From positions 27,714-91,713 of the forward strand of contig JALHMQ010000021.1 of assembly GCA_022843955.1 (NCBI GenBank): DNA of 64,000 bases, given 5' to 3'. The position numbers and the translations under genes were made by a program. The notes below the pieces were generated by a model. It searched no databases. It was given only the letters and a program-made list of their open reading frames with translations, and was not told the DNA's origin. This stretch comes from Burkholderiaceae bacterium (GTDB taxonomy: Bacteria > Pseudomonadota > Gammaproteobacteria > Burkholderiales > Burkholderiaceae_F). Positions within the stretch are counted from its first letter, which is position 1; each line of letters opens with the position of its first letter. This document shows, piece by piece, positions 33,314 to 42,625 of this stretch.

Positions 33314-34111
33314 ATGGGCACCACGTTCCAGACGATTCGCCTCGAGCACGAGGCGGGTGTGGCGACCTTGACGTTCAACCGTCCCGAGCGGTTGAACAGC
33401 TTCACCGTTGCCATGCATGGCGAGGTGCGCGCCGCGCTCGACGCGATCGCTGCCGATCCGTCGGTGCGCTGCCTGGTGGTCACCGGGGCCGGGCGCGGCT
33501 TCTGCGCCGGGCAGGATCTGAACGACCGCGCGGTGTCGCCCTCGACCGACGCGCCGGATCTTGGGTACTCGATCGAAACCTATTACCGGCCGCTGATCGT
33601 CACGCTGCGCAGCCTGCCGCTGCCCGTCATCTGTGCGATCAATGGTGTGGCCGCCGGCGCCGGAGCCAACCTCGCGCTGGCCGGCGACCTGGTGTTTGCG
33701 GCGCGCTCGGCGAGCTTCGTGCAGTCGTTCGCCAAGCTCGGTCTGGTGCCCGATTGCGGCGGCACCTGGGTGCTGCCGCGCCTGGTCGGTCGCGCGCGCG
33801 CAATGGGGCTCGCCCTGCTGGGCGACAAACTGACCGCCGAGCAGGCCGAGCAATGGGGACTCATCTGGCGCTGTGTCGACGATGCGCAGCTGATGCCCAC
33901 CGTCAGCGAGGTGGCGCGCCAGCTTGCCGCCGGGCCGACGCGCGGCTATGCGCGCACCAAGCAGGCGATCGACGCGGCCGCTCGCCTCACGCTTGAACAA
34001 AGCCTTGACCTGGAGCGCGACTACCAACGCGAGCTCGGCCGCTCGGCCGACTATCGCGAAGGCGTGGCCGCGTTCATGGACAAGCGCGCGCCGCACTTCA
34101 CCGGCCAATGA
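33314..34111 (+). CDS. paaG: Ring 1,2-epoxyphenylacetyl-CoA isomerase
   Basis: 265 aa crotonase-fold enzyme converting 1,2-epoxyphenylacetyl-CoA to the oxepin-CoA, and also acting as a later double-bond isomerase. Oxyanion-hole segments GFCAGQDLNDR and INGVAAGAGANLALAGD are clear; FAKLGLVPDCGGTWVLPRL carries the family Asp. ATG 33314 has AAGGAG in front. It is first in the paa operon, and its stop overlaps the paaH ATG by 4 bp. Confidence 0.92.
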   Translation: MGTTFQTIRLEHEAGVATLTFNRPERLNSFTVAMHGEVRAALDAIAADPSVRCLVVTGAGRGFCAGQDLNDRAVSPSTDAPDLGYSIETYYRPLIVTLRSLPLPVICAINGVAAGAGANLALAGDLVFAARSASFVQSFAKLGLVPDCGGTWVLPRLVGRARAMGLALLGDKLTAEQAEQWGLIWRCVDDAQLMPTVSEVARQLAAGPTRGYARTKQAIDAAARLTLEQSLDLERDYQRELGRSADYREGVAAFMDKRAPHFTGQ

Positions 34112-35679
34112 GCCCAGCGAGCGCAATGAACGCAGGCAAAGCCGACGAGAACGTCGCGCTGCCGGCTGCGCGCGCCGTCGGTGTGATCGGCGCCGGCGCA
34201 ATGGGCGCCGGCATCGCGCAGGTGGCGGCACGCGCGGGGCATCCGGTGCACTTGTACGACGTCAGCCGAGAGGCGATCGACCGCGCGCTGACCGGGCTCG
34301 ATCGCGATCTGCAGTTCCTTGTCGGCAAAGGCAAGCTGCCCGCGGCCGATGCGAAGGCGGTGCGCGAGCGCGTGCGGCCGGCCACCGGCCTGGCGGCGCT
34401 GTCCGACTGCGCACTGGTGATCGAGGCCGCGGTCGAGGACCTGGCGATCAAGCAGGCGCTGTTTGCCGAACTCGAAGGCATCGTCGATGCCGCCTGTGTG
34501 CTTGCCACCAATACCTCGTCGCTGTCGATCACGGCGATCGGCGCCGCCCTGAAGAATCCGGCGCGCCTGGCCGGCATGCACTTCTTCAATCCGGCGCCGC
34601 GCATGAAGCTGGTGGAGATCGTCAGTGGCGTGGAGACCCATGCCGCCGTCACCGCGCAGCTGGCGGCCACGGCGCGCGCCTGGGGCAAGACGACGGTGCA
34701 TGCGCGGTCGACGCCCGGCTTCATCGTCAACCGCCTGGCGCGCCCGTTCTACGGCGAGGCCTGGCGCGTGCTGCTGGAAGCCGGCGGCGACCCGGCCTCG
34801 CTCGATGCGGTGATGCGCGACTGCGGCGGCTTTCCGATGGGGCCCTTCGAGCTGATGGATCTGATCGGCCACGACGTCAACCTGGCGGTCACGCAGTCGG
34901 TGTTCGAGGCCACGTTTTTCGATCGCCGCTACACGCCCTCGCTGGCGCAGCAGGAGCTGGTGCGCGCGGGTCGGCTCGGCCGCAAGCGCGGCCGCGGCAT
35001 CTACGACTATCGCGATGGCGCCACGCCGCCATCGCCGCGGGTGGAGCCGGGCGCGGAGCCGGCACGCCGCATCGTGCTGGTGGGCTCGCTCGGGATGGCG
35101 ACGCCGATCGTCACCCGGCTGGAGAGCGCCGGCGTCGACGTCGTGCGCGTGCAGGGGCAGGCGGGCGCGCCGGGCTGGCTGGAGATCGGCAGCGCTCGGT
35201 TGATGCTGTCCGACGGCCGCCCCGCCACGCAGCGCGCCACCCAGGATGAACACCGGCACCTGGTGCTGTTCGACCTCGCGCTCGACTACGCCAGCACGCC
35301 GCGCCTGGGCCTGGCGCGGGCCGATCTGTGCGGCGACGCCGCTTTCCGCAGCGTGTGCGCCACCCTGGCACGCGCGGGATTTGCCTGCACGCCACTGGAC
35401 GACGTGGCCGGGCTGATCGTGCTGCGCACCGTGGCCATGCTGGTGAACGAGGCGGCCGATGCGGTCGCCACCGGCATCTGCTCGGTGGATGCAGTCGACG
35501 AGGCGATGCGCCACGGCGTCAACTACCCGCGCGGACCGATGGCCTGGGCCGAGGCGGTCGGCCTCGACTTCTTTGCACGCACGCTCGCCAATCTGCGCGC
35601 GCACTACGGCGAGGAGCGCTACCGCACCTCGGTGCTGATCCAACGCCGCGGCTGGACCGGCAGGGGGTTCAACGAATGA
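34108..35679 (+). CDS. paaH: 3-hydroxyadipyl-CoA dehydrogenase
   Basis: 523 aa NAD-dependent dehydrogenase of the phenylacetate pathway, oxidising 3-hydroxyadipyl-CoA to 3-oxoadipyl-CoA. NAD-binding VGVIGAGAMGAGIAQ is near residue 30, ATNTSSLSITAI follows, and the catalytic His is in GMHFFNPAPRMKLVE. A 3HCDH C-terminal domain (PGFIVNRLARPFYGEA) is followed by a linker and a second C-terminal-like domain (LLVNEA-type AMLVNEAADAVATG; NYPRGPMAWAEAVG), the usual PaaH/PaaC fusion length. The start overlaps paaG. Confidence 0.92.
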   Translation: MSPASAMNAGKADENVALPAARAVGVIGAGAMGAGIAQVAARAGHPVHLYDVSREAIDRALTGLDRDLQFLVGKGKLPAADAKAVRERVRPATGLAALSDCALVIEAAVEDLAIKQALFAELEGIVDAACVLATNTSSLSITAIGAALKNPARLAGMHFFNPAPRMKLVEIVSGVETHAAVTAQLAATARAWGKTTVHARSTPGFIVNRLARPFYGEAWRVLLEAGGDPASLDAVMRDCGGFPMGPFELMDLIGHDVNLAVTQSVFEATFFDRRYTPSLAQQELVRAGRLGRKRGRGIYDYRDGATPPSPRVEPGAEPARRIVLVGSLGMATPIVTRLESAGVDVVRVQGQAGAPGWLEIGSARLMLSDGRPATQRATQDEHRHLVLFDLALDYASTPRLGLARADLCGDAAFRSVCATLARAGFACTPLDDVAGLIVLRTVAMLVNEAADAVATGICSVDAVDEAMRHGVNYPRGPMAWAEAVGLDFFARTLANLRAHYGEERYRTSVLIQRRGWTGRGFNE

Positions 35680-35748
35680 CGTGCTTTCGACCAGGCTTGG
35701 GCGCGCCGGCGCTTGCCCGGATGCACTGGGCCGCAGCTTGCACTTGGA

Positions 35749-35766
35749 CCCCGGCCTGCGCCGGGG
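35749..35766. repeat. Short REP-like hairpin before paaI
   Basis: CCCCGGC-CTGC-GCCGGGG, a perfect 7-bp stem with a 4-nt loop, 13 bp upstream of the paaI ATG. Its flanks (ggaccccggcctgcgccgg, then ggcgacga) resemble the extragenic palindromes of many proteobacteria, which in one frame read LDPGLRRGDD. It leaves little room for a standard paaI ribosome site. Confidence 0.7.
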
Positions 35767-35779
35767 CGACGACTGGACC

Positions 35780-36229
35780 ATGAACGACACACCGCCCCGC
35801 TTTGATCCGCAGCACGTCGCCGAAGCCGTGCGCGACGGCATGTTCTCCAACGACAACGCCTCGCGCGCGCTCGGCATGCAGGTCGAGGCGGTCGGACCCG
35901 GCTACGCACGCATCGTGATGACGGTCCGCGCCGACATGCTCAACGGCTTCGCGATCTGCCATGGCGGCTTCATCACCACGCTGGCGGACTCGGCCTTCGC
36001 CTTCGCCTGCAACAGCTACAACCAGCTCACGGTGGCCAGCGGCATCGTGGTCGACTTCCTCGCCCCGGCCCACGAGGGTGACCGTCTGCTCGCCGAAGGA
36101 CGCGAGGTGTCGCGCACCGGCAGCACCGGCGTGTACGACATCGCCGTTACCAACCAGCATGGCAAGACGGTCGCCGTGATGCGTGGCCGCTCGCACACGC
36201 TCAAGGGCCGCCACGTGGTCGAGCTGTAG
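35780..36229 (+). CDS. paaI: Phenylacetyl-CoA thioesterase
   Basis: 149 aa single hot-dog fold thioesterase that releases CoA from ring-hydroxylated or stalled phenylacetyl-CoA intermediates. The family motif ICHGGFITTLADSAFAFACN contains the expected HGG and catalytic Asp region. The frame is open to 35681, but that part is repeat-type DNA; ATG 35780 gives MNDTPPRFDPQ and the normal family length. It lies 100 bp after paaH. Confidence 0.92.
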   Translation: MNDTPPRFDPQHVAEAVRDGMFSNDNASRALGMQVEAVGPGYARIVMTVRADMLNGFAICHGGFITTLADSAFAFACNSYNQLTVASGIVVDFLAPAHEGDRLLAEGREVSRTGSTGVYDIAVTNQHGKTVAVMRGRSHTLKGRHVVEL

Positions 36230-36264
36230 CCGACACCGACATGGGAGACAGGGAGACACCGCGC

Positions 36265-37584
36265 ATGAGAGATCCTCGCCCGCATACGACCCCGGCCCAG
36301 TTGGAGCCGATCGAGACCGCCAGCCGCGACGAACTGCAGGCGCTGCAGCTGGCGCGCCTGCAGTGGTCGCTCAAGCATGCGTACGACAACGTGCCGCACT
36401 ACAGGAAGGTGTTCGACAAGGCGGGCGTGCAGCCGTCGGACTGCCGCTCGCTGGCGGACCTGGCGAAGTTTCCGTTCACCGGCAAGAAAGACCTGCGCGA
36501 CAACTACCCGTTCGGCATGTTCGCGGTGCCGCGCGAACAGGTGGCGCGCCTGCATGCCTCCAGCGGCACCACCGGCAAGCCGACCGTGGTCGCCTACACG
36601 CCGAAGGACATCGACACCTGGGCCACCGTGATGGCGCGCTCGATCCGCGCTGCCGGCGGTCGCCCCGGCGACATGGTGCACGTGAGCTACGGCTACGGGC
36701 TGTTCACCGGCGGGCTGGGTGCGCACTACGGCGCCGAGAAGCTCGGCTGCACCGTGGTGCCGATCTCCGGTGGCATGACCGAGAGGCAGGTGCAGATCAT
36801 CGTCGACTTCAAACCCGACATCATCATGGTCACGCCGTCGTACATGCTGGCGATCGCCGAGGAGATGGAGCTGCAGGGCGTGGATCCGAAGTCGACCTCG
36901 CTGCGCATCGGCATCTTCGGCGCCGAGCCGTGGACGCCGGCGATGCGCGAGGCGATCGAGAGCAAGACCGCGCTCGATGCGATCGACATCTACGGCCTGT
37001 CCGAGATCATCGGTCCCGGCGTGGCGCAGGAGTGCATCGAGACCAAGGACGGCCTCACGGTGTGGGAAGACCACTTTTACCCGGAGATCGTCGATCCGAT
37101 CACCGGCGCGGCGCTGCCCGACGGCGAGAAAGGTGAACTCGTGTTCACCTCGCTCACCAAGGAAGCGCTGCCGATGATCCGCTATCGCACGCGCGACCTG
37201 ACGCGGCTCATGCCGCCGACGGCGCGCAGCATGCGACGGATCGAGAAGATCACCGGTCGCTCGGACGACATGCTGATCATCCGCGGCGTGAATCTCTTCC
37301 CCACGCAGGTCGAGGAATTGATCCTGAAGCAGCCGGAACTCGAGCCGTACTACACGCTTGAGGTCACGCGCCCGGGCCACCTGGACGAACTGACCGTGCA
37401 CGTGGAGATGGGCTCCGCACTCGCCTCGGCGAGCCAGGACGCACGCCATGCTGCCGCTGCGCGGCTCGAACACGGCATCAAGGCGTACATCGGCGTCAGC
37501 TGCAGCGTGCAACTGGCGCTGCCGATGGGGCTGGAGCGCTCGGTCGGCAAGGCCAAGCGCATCCTGGATCGGCGGCCGAGATGA
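36265..37584 (+). CDS. paaK: Phenylacetate-CoA ligase
   Basis: 439 aa adenylate-forming ligase that activates phenylacetate with CoA and ATP. P-loop-like [34 protein letters not shown] and the adenylation motif YRTRDL are intact; the C-terminal [16 protein letters not shown] is typical of PaaK. ATG 36265 follows GGGAGACACCGCGC and is preferred over the in-frame ATG at 36241. It lies 35 bp after paaI. Confidence 0.94.
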   Translation: MRDPRPHTTPAQLEPIETASRDELQALQLARLQWSLKHAYDNVPHYRKVFDKAGVQPSDCRSLADLAKFPFTGKKDLRDNYPFGMFAVPREQVARLHASSGTTGKPTVVAYTPKDIDTWATVMARSIRAAGGRPGDMVHVSYGYGLFTGGLGAHYGAEKLGCTVVPISGGMTERQVQIIVDFKPDIIMVTPSYMLAIAEEMELQGVDPKSTSLRIGIFGAEPWTPAMREAIESKTALDAIDIYGLSEIIGPGVAQECIETKDGLTVWEDHFYPEIVDPITGAALPDGEKGELVFTSLTKEALPMIRYRTRDLTRLMPPTARSMRRIEKITGRSDDMLIIRGVNLFPTQVEELILKQPELEPYYTLEVTRPGHLDELTVHVEMGSALASASQDARHAAAARLEHGIKAYIGVSCSVQLALPMGLERSVGKAKRILDRRPR

Positions 37585-37606
37585 TTCTGTCGTTGAGCAA
37601 GTTGAT

Positions 37607-37687
37607 TCGTCGTCCCCGCGCAGGCGGGAACCCAGCGTCTTTGCATCGTTGAAAGTCACCCGGGTCCCTGCCTGCGCGGGGACGACG
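37607..37687. repeat. Inverted pair of REP-like elements between paaK and paaA
   Basis: A left arm at 37607-37633 and a right arm at 37662-37687 are reverse complements over about 26 nt with two mismatches (core CGTCCCCGCGCAGGCGGGA versus CCTGCGCGGGGACGACG), with 28 nt between. This is a large cruciform or RNA hairpin inside the paa operon. The unit is of the widespread extragenic kind that reads PACAGTT in one frame. Confidence 0.8.
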
Positions 37688-37708
37688 GTGATCGGTCAGG
37701 AGCAGCTC

Positions 37709-38719
37709 ATGTACACGCAAGCACTCGACATCGGCGGCAAGGAACCGGAAGCCAAGCGCGGCCCGCGTTCGCTCACTGAAACGCAGTACGAAGCAGAGTT
37801 CGATGCCAAGGTCGCGCGGGGCGACTTCATCGAGCCCAAGGACTGGATGCCGGAGGGATACCGCAAGACGCTGGTGCGGCAGATCAGCCAGCATGCGCAC
37901 AGCGAGATCGTCGGCATGCTGCCCGAGGGCAACTGGGTCACGCGCGCGCCCACGCTCAAGCGCAAGGCGATTTTGCTCGCCAAGATCCAGGACGAAGGCG
38001 GCCACGGCATGTACCTGTACGCAGCCGCCGAGACACTCGGCGTGGAGCGCGACGACCTGGTGGACGCATTGCATTCAGGCAAGGCCAAGTACTCGTCGAT
38101 CTTCAATTACCCGACGCTGAACTGGGCGGACATCGGCGTGATCGGCTGGCTCGTCGACGGCGCGGCGATCATGAACCAGATCCCGCTCACCCGCTGCTCA
38201 TTCGGCCCGTATGCGCGAGCGATGATCCGCATCTGCAAGGAAGAGTCGTTCCACCAGCGCCAGGGCTACGACCTGCTGCTGGCGATGATGAAGGGCACGT
38301 CGGCGCAGCACGACATGGTGCAGGACGCGGTGAACCGCTGGTGGTGGCCCAGCCTGATGATGTTCGGCCCGCACGACAAGGACTCGCCGCACTCCGGCGA
38401 CTCGATGCGCTGGGGCATCAAGCGCATCAGCAACGACGATCTGCGGCAGAAGTTCGTCGACGCCACCGTGCCGCAAGCCAAGGTGCTCGGCGTGTCGCTG
38501 CCCGATCCGCTGCTCAAGTGGAACGACGAACGCGGCCACTTCGATTTCGGCCCGATCGACTGGTCCGAGTTCTGGAACGTGGTCAACGGCCACGGTCCCT
38601 GTGCCAAGGACCGCATGGCCGACCGTGTCGCTGCCTGGGACGACGGTGCCTGGGTCCGCGAAGCCGCGCTCGCCTACGCCGACAAGTCCGCCGCACGCGC
38701 GCAGAAGGCTGCCGAGTGA
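37709..38719 (+). CDS. paaA: Phenylacetyl-CoA 1,2-epoxidase catalytic subunit A
   Basis: 336 aa di-iron subunit of the PaaABCE multicomponent monooxygenase that epoxidises the ring of phenylacetyl-CoA. Carboxylate-bridged iron motifs are visible: [22 protein letters not shown] and [13 protein letters not shown]. The frame is open upstream across the REP pair, but ATG 37709 ([10 protein letters not shown]) with TCAGGAGCAGCTC before it is the true start. Confidence 0.95.
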   Translation: MYTQALDIGGKEPEAKRGPRSLTETQYEAEFDAKVARGDFIEPKDWMPEGYRKTLVRQISQHAHSEIVGMLPEGNWVTRAPTLKRKAILLAKIQDEGGHGMYLYAAAETLGVERDDLVDALHSGKAKYSSIFNYPTLNWADIGVIGWLVDGAAIMNQIPLTRCSFGPYARAMIRICKEESFHQRQGYDLLLAMMKGTSAQHDMVQDAVNRWWWPSLMMFGPHDKDSPHSGDSMRWGIKRISNDDLRQKFVDATVPQAKVLGVSLPDPLLKWNDERGHFDFGPIDWSEFWNVVNGHGPCAKDRMADRVAAWDDGAWVREAALAYADKSAARAQKAAE

Positions 38720-38815
38720 ACACCGCCACGCCGAGCTGGACGACTGAGAGGGAATCTCAATGAACGCCGCCCTACGCAAGCGGAGAGCCCTCCGAGCGGC
38801 ACGCAGGGGGGAATC

Positions 38816-38838
38816 CAAAGGGGGCACCGCCCCCTTTG
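38816..38838. repeat. Perfect hairpin in a Burkholderiales-type intergenic repeat
   Basis: CAAAGGGGGC-ACC-GCCCCCTTTG: a perfect 10-bp stem with a 3-nt loop in the paaA-paaB gap. The surrounding 38758-38850 reads like the common element GGESKGGTAPF. It could act as an RNA stability or partial termination element inside the operon, lowering or protecting downstream mRNA. Confidence 0.75.
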
Positions 38839-38916
38839 CATCCACATAACCCAGAGTGGGCAGGCCGATCCCATGGCACGCCCGCCGCGAACCACCGAAT
38901 CCAATTGGAACCTCCC

Positions 38917-39207
38917 ATGTCTGACTCCCGCCCCTGGCCACTCTACGAAGTGTTCATCCGCAGCCGCAACGGCCTCGATCACAAGCATTGCGGCAGCGTG
39001 CATGCGCCCGACGCCAAGATCGCGCTGCAAAACGCGCGCGACGTCTACACCCGGCGCATGGAAGGCGTGAGCATCTGGGTCGTGAAAGCCAGCGACATCC
39101 ACGCGTCCGATCCGGACGCCAAGGCCGAGTTCTTCGATCCGGCCGACGACAAGATCTACCGGCACCCCACGTTCTACGTGCTGCCGGATGAAGTCAACCA
39201 CATGTGA
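38917..39207 (+). CDS. paaB: Phenylacetyl-CoA 1,2-epoxidase subunit B
   Basis: 96 aa small subunit bridging PaaA-PaaC heterodimers. The canonical start WPLYEVFIRSRNGLDHKHCG is followed by VYTRRMEGVSIWVV and the end FYVLPDEVNHM. The frame is open from 38836, but this lies in repeat DNA; ATG 38917 gives the family length. It stands 197 bp after paaA and 132 bp before paaC, unusually wide gaps for this operon. Confidence 0.94.
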   Translation: MSDSRPWPLYEVFIRSRNGLDHKHCGSVHAPDAKIALQNARDVYTRRMEGVSIWVVKASDIHASDPDAKAEFFDPADDKIYRHPTFYVLPDEVNHM

Positions 39208-39339
39208 ATGGCCGATGAAGCTACTGCGCGCCCCGATCTGCCGCCTGCGCTGCTCACCGCACCTGCGTGCGGCTCCGCTGCCCGGCGACACCTCGGGGCT
39301 GCTCGCGACGCTTCCTCGGCCACTCAATCGGAGTCTTGA

Positions 39340-40113
39340 ATGAGCATCGTGACCGACCCCACTCGCGGCGTACACGTCGACGCCCTGCTGCGCATCGCCG
39401 ACACCTCGCTGATCCTCGGCCAGCGGCTGTCGGAGTGGTGCGGCCACGGCCCGGTGATCGAGGAGGACATCGCGCTTACCAACATCGCGCTCGACCTCAT
39501 CGGCCAGGCGCGCCTGCTGCTCACGCTGACCGGGCGTGTCGAGGGGCGCGGCCGCGATGAAGACGCGCTCGCGTTCCTGCGCGACGAGAACCAGTACCGC
39601 AACCTGTCGATCGTCGAACTGCCCAACGCCGATTTCGGCCGCACGATCCTGCGCAACCTGTTCGTCGCGGCCTGGCAGGTGCCGCTGTGGCAGGCACTGC
39701 GCGCCAGTCGCGACGAGCAAGTGGCGGCGATCGCCGAGAAAAGCGCGAAGGAGACCCGCTACCACCTGCAGCACGCGGCCGACTGGACCGTGCGCCTGGG
39801 CGATGGCACCGACGAGTCCAGGGGCCGCATGCAGCGCGCGCTGGACGATCTCTGGCCGTACACCGCCGAGTTCTTCGCCGACGACGACACCGACCGCGCC
39901 GCCCACGCCGCCGGTCTCGCGCCGCTGCCGTCGTCGCTGCAGGCCGCTTGGGAGGGGCTGGTGCTGCCGGTCCTCGCCGAGGCCACGCTCGCGGTGCCGA
40001 AACGCACACCGTTCCTGTCGCACGGCCGCCGTGGTCGCCACAGCGAGCACATGGGCCACCTGCTGGCGCCGATGCAGGCGCTGCAACGCGCGCATCCGGG
40101 TGCCAACTGGTGA
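39340..40113 (+). CDS. paaC: Phenylacetyl-CoA 1,2-epoxidase subunit C
   Basis: 257 aa structural, PaaA-like subunit that forms the core of the epoxidase with PaaA. Family segments include LGQRLSEWCGHGP, IALTNIALDLIGQAR, FLRDENQYRNL and KETRYHLQHAADW. ATG 39340 has GGAGTCTTGA upstream. Some di-iron ligands are degenerate in the family, as expected for a non-catalytic subunit. Confidence 0.94.
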   Translation: MSIVTDPTRGVHVDALLRIADTSLILGQRLSEWCGHGPVIEEDIALTNIALDLIGQARLLLTLTGRVEGRGRDEDALAFLRDENQYRNLSIVELPNADFGRTILRNLFVAAWQVPLWQALRASRDEQVAAIAEKSAKETRYHLQHAADWTVRLGDGTDESRGRMQRALDDLWPYTAEFFADDDTDRAAHAAGLAPLPSSLQAAWEGLVLPVLAEATLAVPKRTPFLSHGRRGRHSEHMGHLLAPMQALQRAHPGANW

Positions 40114-40658
40114 GCGTCGCGGCCGACATGACGAGCTTGACGAACGCCGCTGCGACCCCGCTGACGCACGACGCCGCGTGGGCGGTGCTGCGCACCGTGC
40201 CCGATCCGGAGATCCCGGTGATCTCGGTCGCCGACCTGGGCATCGTGCGCGACGTGCTGGTCGACGACACGGGGGTGCACGTCACGGTTACGCCGACCTA
40301 CGCCGGCTGCCCGGCGACCGAGGTGATCGCGCGTGACATCTCGGATGCCCTCTATGCAGCGGGTGCCACGGCCGTGGAGGTGCGAACGCGTCTCGCGCCG
40401 GCGTGGACCACCGACTGGATCGCCGCCGATGCACGCGAACGGCTGCGCGCCTACGGCATCGTGCCGCCGCAGGGGAACGCCGCGGCTGCCGGCGAGCAGC
40501 CGCTGCGCTTCGTGCCGCGCGCATCGGAGAAGATCGGCTGCCCGCGCTGCGGCAGCAGCGACACCGAGCGGCTGTCTTCTTTCGGCGCCACGCCGTGCAA
40601 GGCGCTGTACCGCTGCCGCACCTGCGCCGAACCGTTCGAGTACTTCAAGCCGCTGTAG
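40110..40658 (+). CDS. paaD: Phenylacetate epoxidase maturation protein PaaD
   Basis: 182 aa SUF/DUF59-type protein likely to help insert or maintain the metal cofactor of PaaABCE. The N-terminal domain has VPDPEIPVISVADLGIVRDV and YAGCPATEVI; the C-terminal part carries CxxC pairs (GCPRCGS; YRCRTCAEPFEYF) and an isolated Cys, consistent with a zinc or Fe-S site. A GTG at 40110 overlaps the paaC stop by 4 bp; an ATG at 40128 would shorten it by six residues. Confidence 0.92.
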   Translation: MSVAADMTSLTNAAATPLTHDAAWAVLRTVPDPEIPVISVADLGIVRDVLVDDTGVHVTVTPTYAGCPATEVIARDISDALYAAGATAVEVRTRLAPAWTTDWIAADARERLRAYGIVPPQGNAAAAGEQPLRFVPRASEKIGCPRCGSSDTERLSSFGATPCKALYRCRTCAEPFEYFKPL

Positions 40659-40683
40659 CCGACCTTCCGCCGGAACCCATGCC

Positions 40684-41754
40684 ATGACGCCGCGCTTTCA
40701 TACCCTGACCATCGCCGAGGTCCGCCGCGAGACCGCAGACGCCGTGAGCCTGCGCTTTGACCTGCCGCCCGAGGTCGCGGCCGACTTCTCGTTCGTGCCC
40801 GGTCAGCACCTGGCGCTGCGCACGCAGCTGGATGGCGCCGAGGTGCGCCGCACGTACTCGATCTGCGCCGGGCTGGACGACAACGAACTGCGGGTGGCGA
40901 TCAAGAAGGTCGGCGGCGGCCGCTTCTCGCGCTGGGCCAACGACGCATTGAAGTCCGGCGACCGCATCGACGTGATGACGCCCGATGGCCGCTTCACCGT
41001 GGCGCTGGACGCCGCGCACGCCAAGCACTACGTCGCCTTCGCCGCCGGCAGCGGCATCACGCCGATCCTGTCGCTGGTGAAGACCATCCTGCGGCGCGAG
41101 CTGGGCTCGCGCGTCACGCTGGTGTACGGCAATCGCCATGCGTCGACCGCGATGTTCCAGGAGGCACTGGAAGACCTGAAGGACCGCTACCTGTCGCGCT
41201 TCGTGCTCTACAACGTGTTCTCGCGCGAGGAGCAGGAGGTGGAACTGTTCAACGGCCGCATCGATGCCGCCAAGGTGCGTGCCTTCACCGACATGCTGAT
41301 CCCGGCCGCCACGATCGACGAGGCCTTCGTCTGCGGGCCGGCGTCGATGATCGATGAGGTCGAGGCTGCGTTGCATGCGGCCGGCGTGCCGGCGGCGCAC
41401 GTGCATGTGGAGCGCTTCGGCACGCCGGATTCGAGCGCCGATGCGCGGCCGCAGCCCGCGTCCGAAGCGACGCTGGCGCGCGTCACCTACATCGTCGACG
41501 GCGTCAAGCGCGAGGTGCAGTTCCAGCGCGAGCACGGCAGCCTGCTGGAAGCGGGCGCGGCTGCCGGGCTGGACCTGCCGTTCTCGTGCAAGGGCGGCAT
41601 GTGCTGCACCTGCCGTGCCAAGCTGATCGAAGGCGAGGTCAGGATGCGCAAGAACTTCGCGCTGGAGCAGGCCGATCTCGATGCGGGCTTCGTCCTGACC
41701 TGCCAGTCGTATCCGTTGAGCGAACGCGTGCTGGTGTCGTTCGACGACCGATAG
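40684..41754 (+). CDS. paaE: Phenylacetyl-CoA 1,2-epoxidase reductase subunit E
   Basis: 356 aa electron-transfer subunit. The N-terminal ferredoxin-NADP reductase-like module binds FAD (RRTYSICAG) and NAD(P)H (AAGSGITPILSLVKTIL; FVCGPASMIDE). The C-terminal plant-type 2Fe-2S domain has CKGGMCCTCRAKL and a final LTCQSYP Cys. It completes the epoxidase set A, B, C, D and E in one operon. ATG 40684 is 25 bp after paaD. Confidence 0.94.
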   Translation: MTPRFHTLTIAEVRRETADAVSLRFDLPPEVAADFSFVPGQHLALRTQLDGAEVRRTYSICAGLDDNELRVAIKKVGGGRFSRWANDALKSGDRIDVMTPDGRFTVALDAAHAKHYVAFAAGSGITPILSLVKTILRRELGSRVTLVYGNRHASTAMFQEALEDLKDRYLSRFVLYNVFSREEQEVELFNGRIDAAKVRAFTDMLIPAATIDEAFVCGPASMIDEVEAALHAAGVPAAHVHVERFGTPDSSADARPQPASEATLARVTYIVDGVKREVQFQREHGSLLEAGAAAGLDLPFSCKGGMCCTCRAKLIEGEVRMRKNFALEQADLDAGFVLTCQSYPLSERVLVSFDDR

Positions 41755-41836
41755 ACCGCGCTGACAACCACCATGGGGCGGCTCGGCCGCCCCGGCGCAG
41801 CAGCAGGCACACTGCGCCGAATCGAGTGAGGACGGA

Positions 41837-42625
41837 TTGGCCAGACAACGAGCGGCGGACTTCGAGCAGCACCGCGACGCGATCCTTGCGGTCGCGGCGC
41901 GGCTGTTTGCCGATCGCGGCTATGCAGCGGCCTCGATTGCCGAACTGGCGGCCGCCTGTGGCGTCAGCAAGGCGCTGCTCTACCACTACTACCGCGACAA
42001 GGAGCAGTTGCTGTTCGACATTGCCGACCGCTACATCGACAGCCTGCTCGGCATCGTCGACGAGGTGGCGGCCGAAGCGCGGCTGCCCGACGAGCACCTG
42101 CGGCGCCTGATCGAGCGCTTCATGCAGGCGTATGAGCATGCCGCCGCCTATCACCGCGTGCTGGTGCAGGACGTGAAGTACCTGAGCAGCGCGCACCGGC
42201 GCCGCGTCAATCGCAAGCAGGGCGAGGTCGTCGATGCCTTTGCCGCAGCGATCGTCGGCGTTGCCCCTCGGCTCGAGCGCGACGCGTTGCTCAAGCCGGT
42301 AACGATGACGCTGTTCGGCATGATCAACTGGACCTTCACCTGGCTGAAGGACCGCGGGCCGATCACCTACGCGCAGATGGCGCCGGTGGTCTCGGCGCTG
42401 TTCCTCGGCGGCGTCGGCAGCCTCGCGGGTGCCGCCGTGCCGGCGCGGTCAGCGCGTGCGTCGCGGTCGGTGCGTGCCAATGGCCACGCGCTGCTCGCGG
42501 CTCAGGTCGGCGCGCCGCGGCGCCGCCGCAACACCGCGTTGCCGCCGCCGCCGGTGCCCGCGCACCTGCCGCCGCGTGCGGTGCGTCGTCCGGCGCGCCG
42601 TTCATCGACCAAGGAGTCGACGTGA
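41837..42625 (+). CDS. paaR: TetR-family regulator, probable PaaR
   Basis: 262 aa. The N-terminal TetR helix-turn-helix reads ASIAELAAACGVSKALLYHYY. The rest (about 60-200) is a helical ligand domain, probably for phenylacetyl-CoA, as in known PaaR. The start is TTG 41837 after GAGGACGGA; no ATG fits. Residues about 205-262 are an unusual Arg/Pro/Ala-rich tail, lacking helices, that most TetR proteins do not have. The stop overlaps the paaJ GTG by 4 bp. A likely operator is at 32999-33014. Confidence 0.85.
   Translation: MARQRAADFEQHRDAILAVAARLFADRGYAAASIAELAAACGVSKALLYHYYRDKEQLLFDIADRYIDSLLGIVDEVAAEARLPDEHLRRLIERFMQAYEHAAAYHRVLVQDVKYLSSAHRRRVNRKQGEVVDAFAAAIVGVAPRLERDALLKPVTMTLFGMINWTFTWLKDRGPITYAQMAPVVSALFLGGVGSLAGAAVPARSARASRSVRANGHALLAAQVGAPRRRRNTALPPPPVPAHLPPRAVRRPARRSSTKEST

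Noticed and set aside
39215..39343. 42-codon frame between paaB and paaC, overlapping paaC by 4 bp
   Set aside because: No family match, no ribosome site and Arg/Pro/Leu-rich composition; probably degraded repeat sequence.
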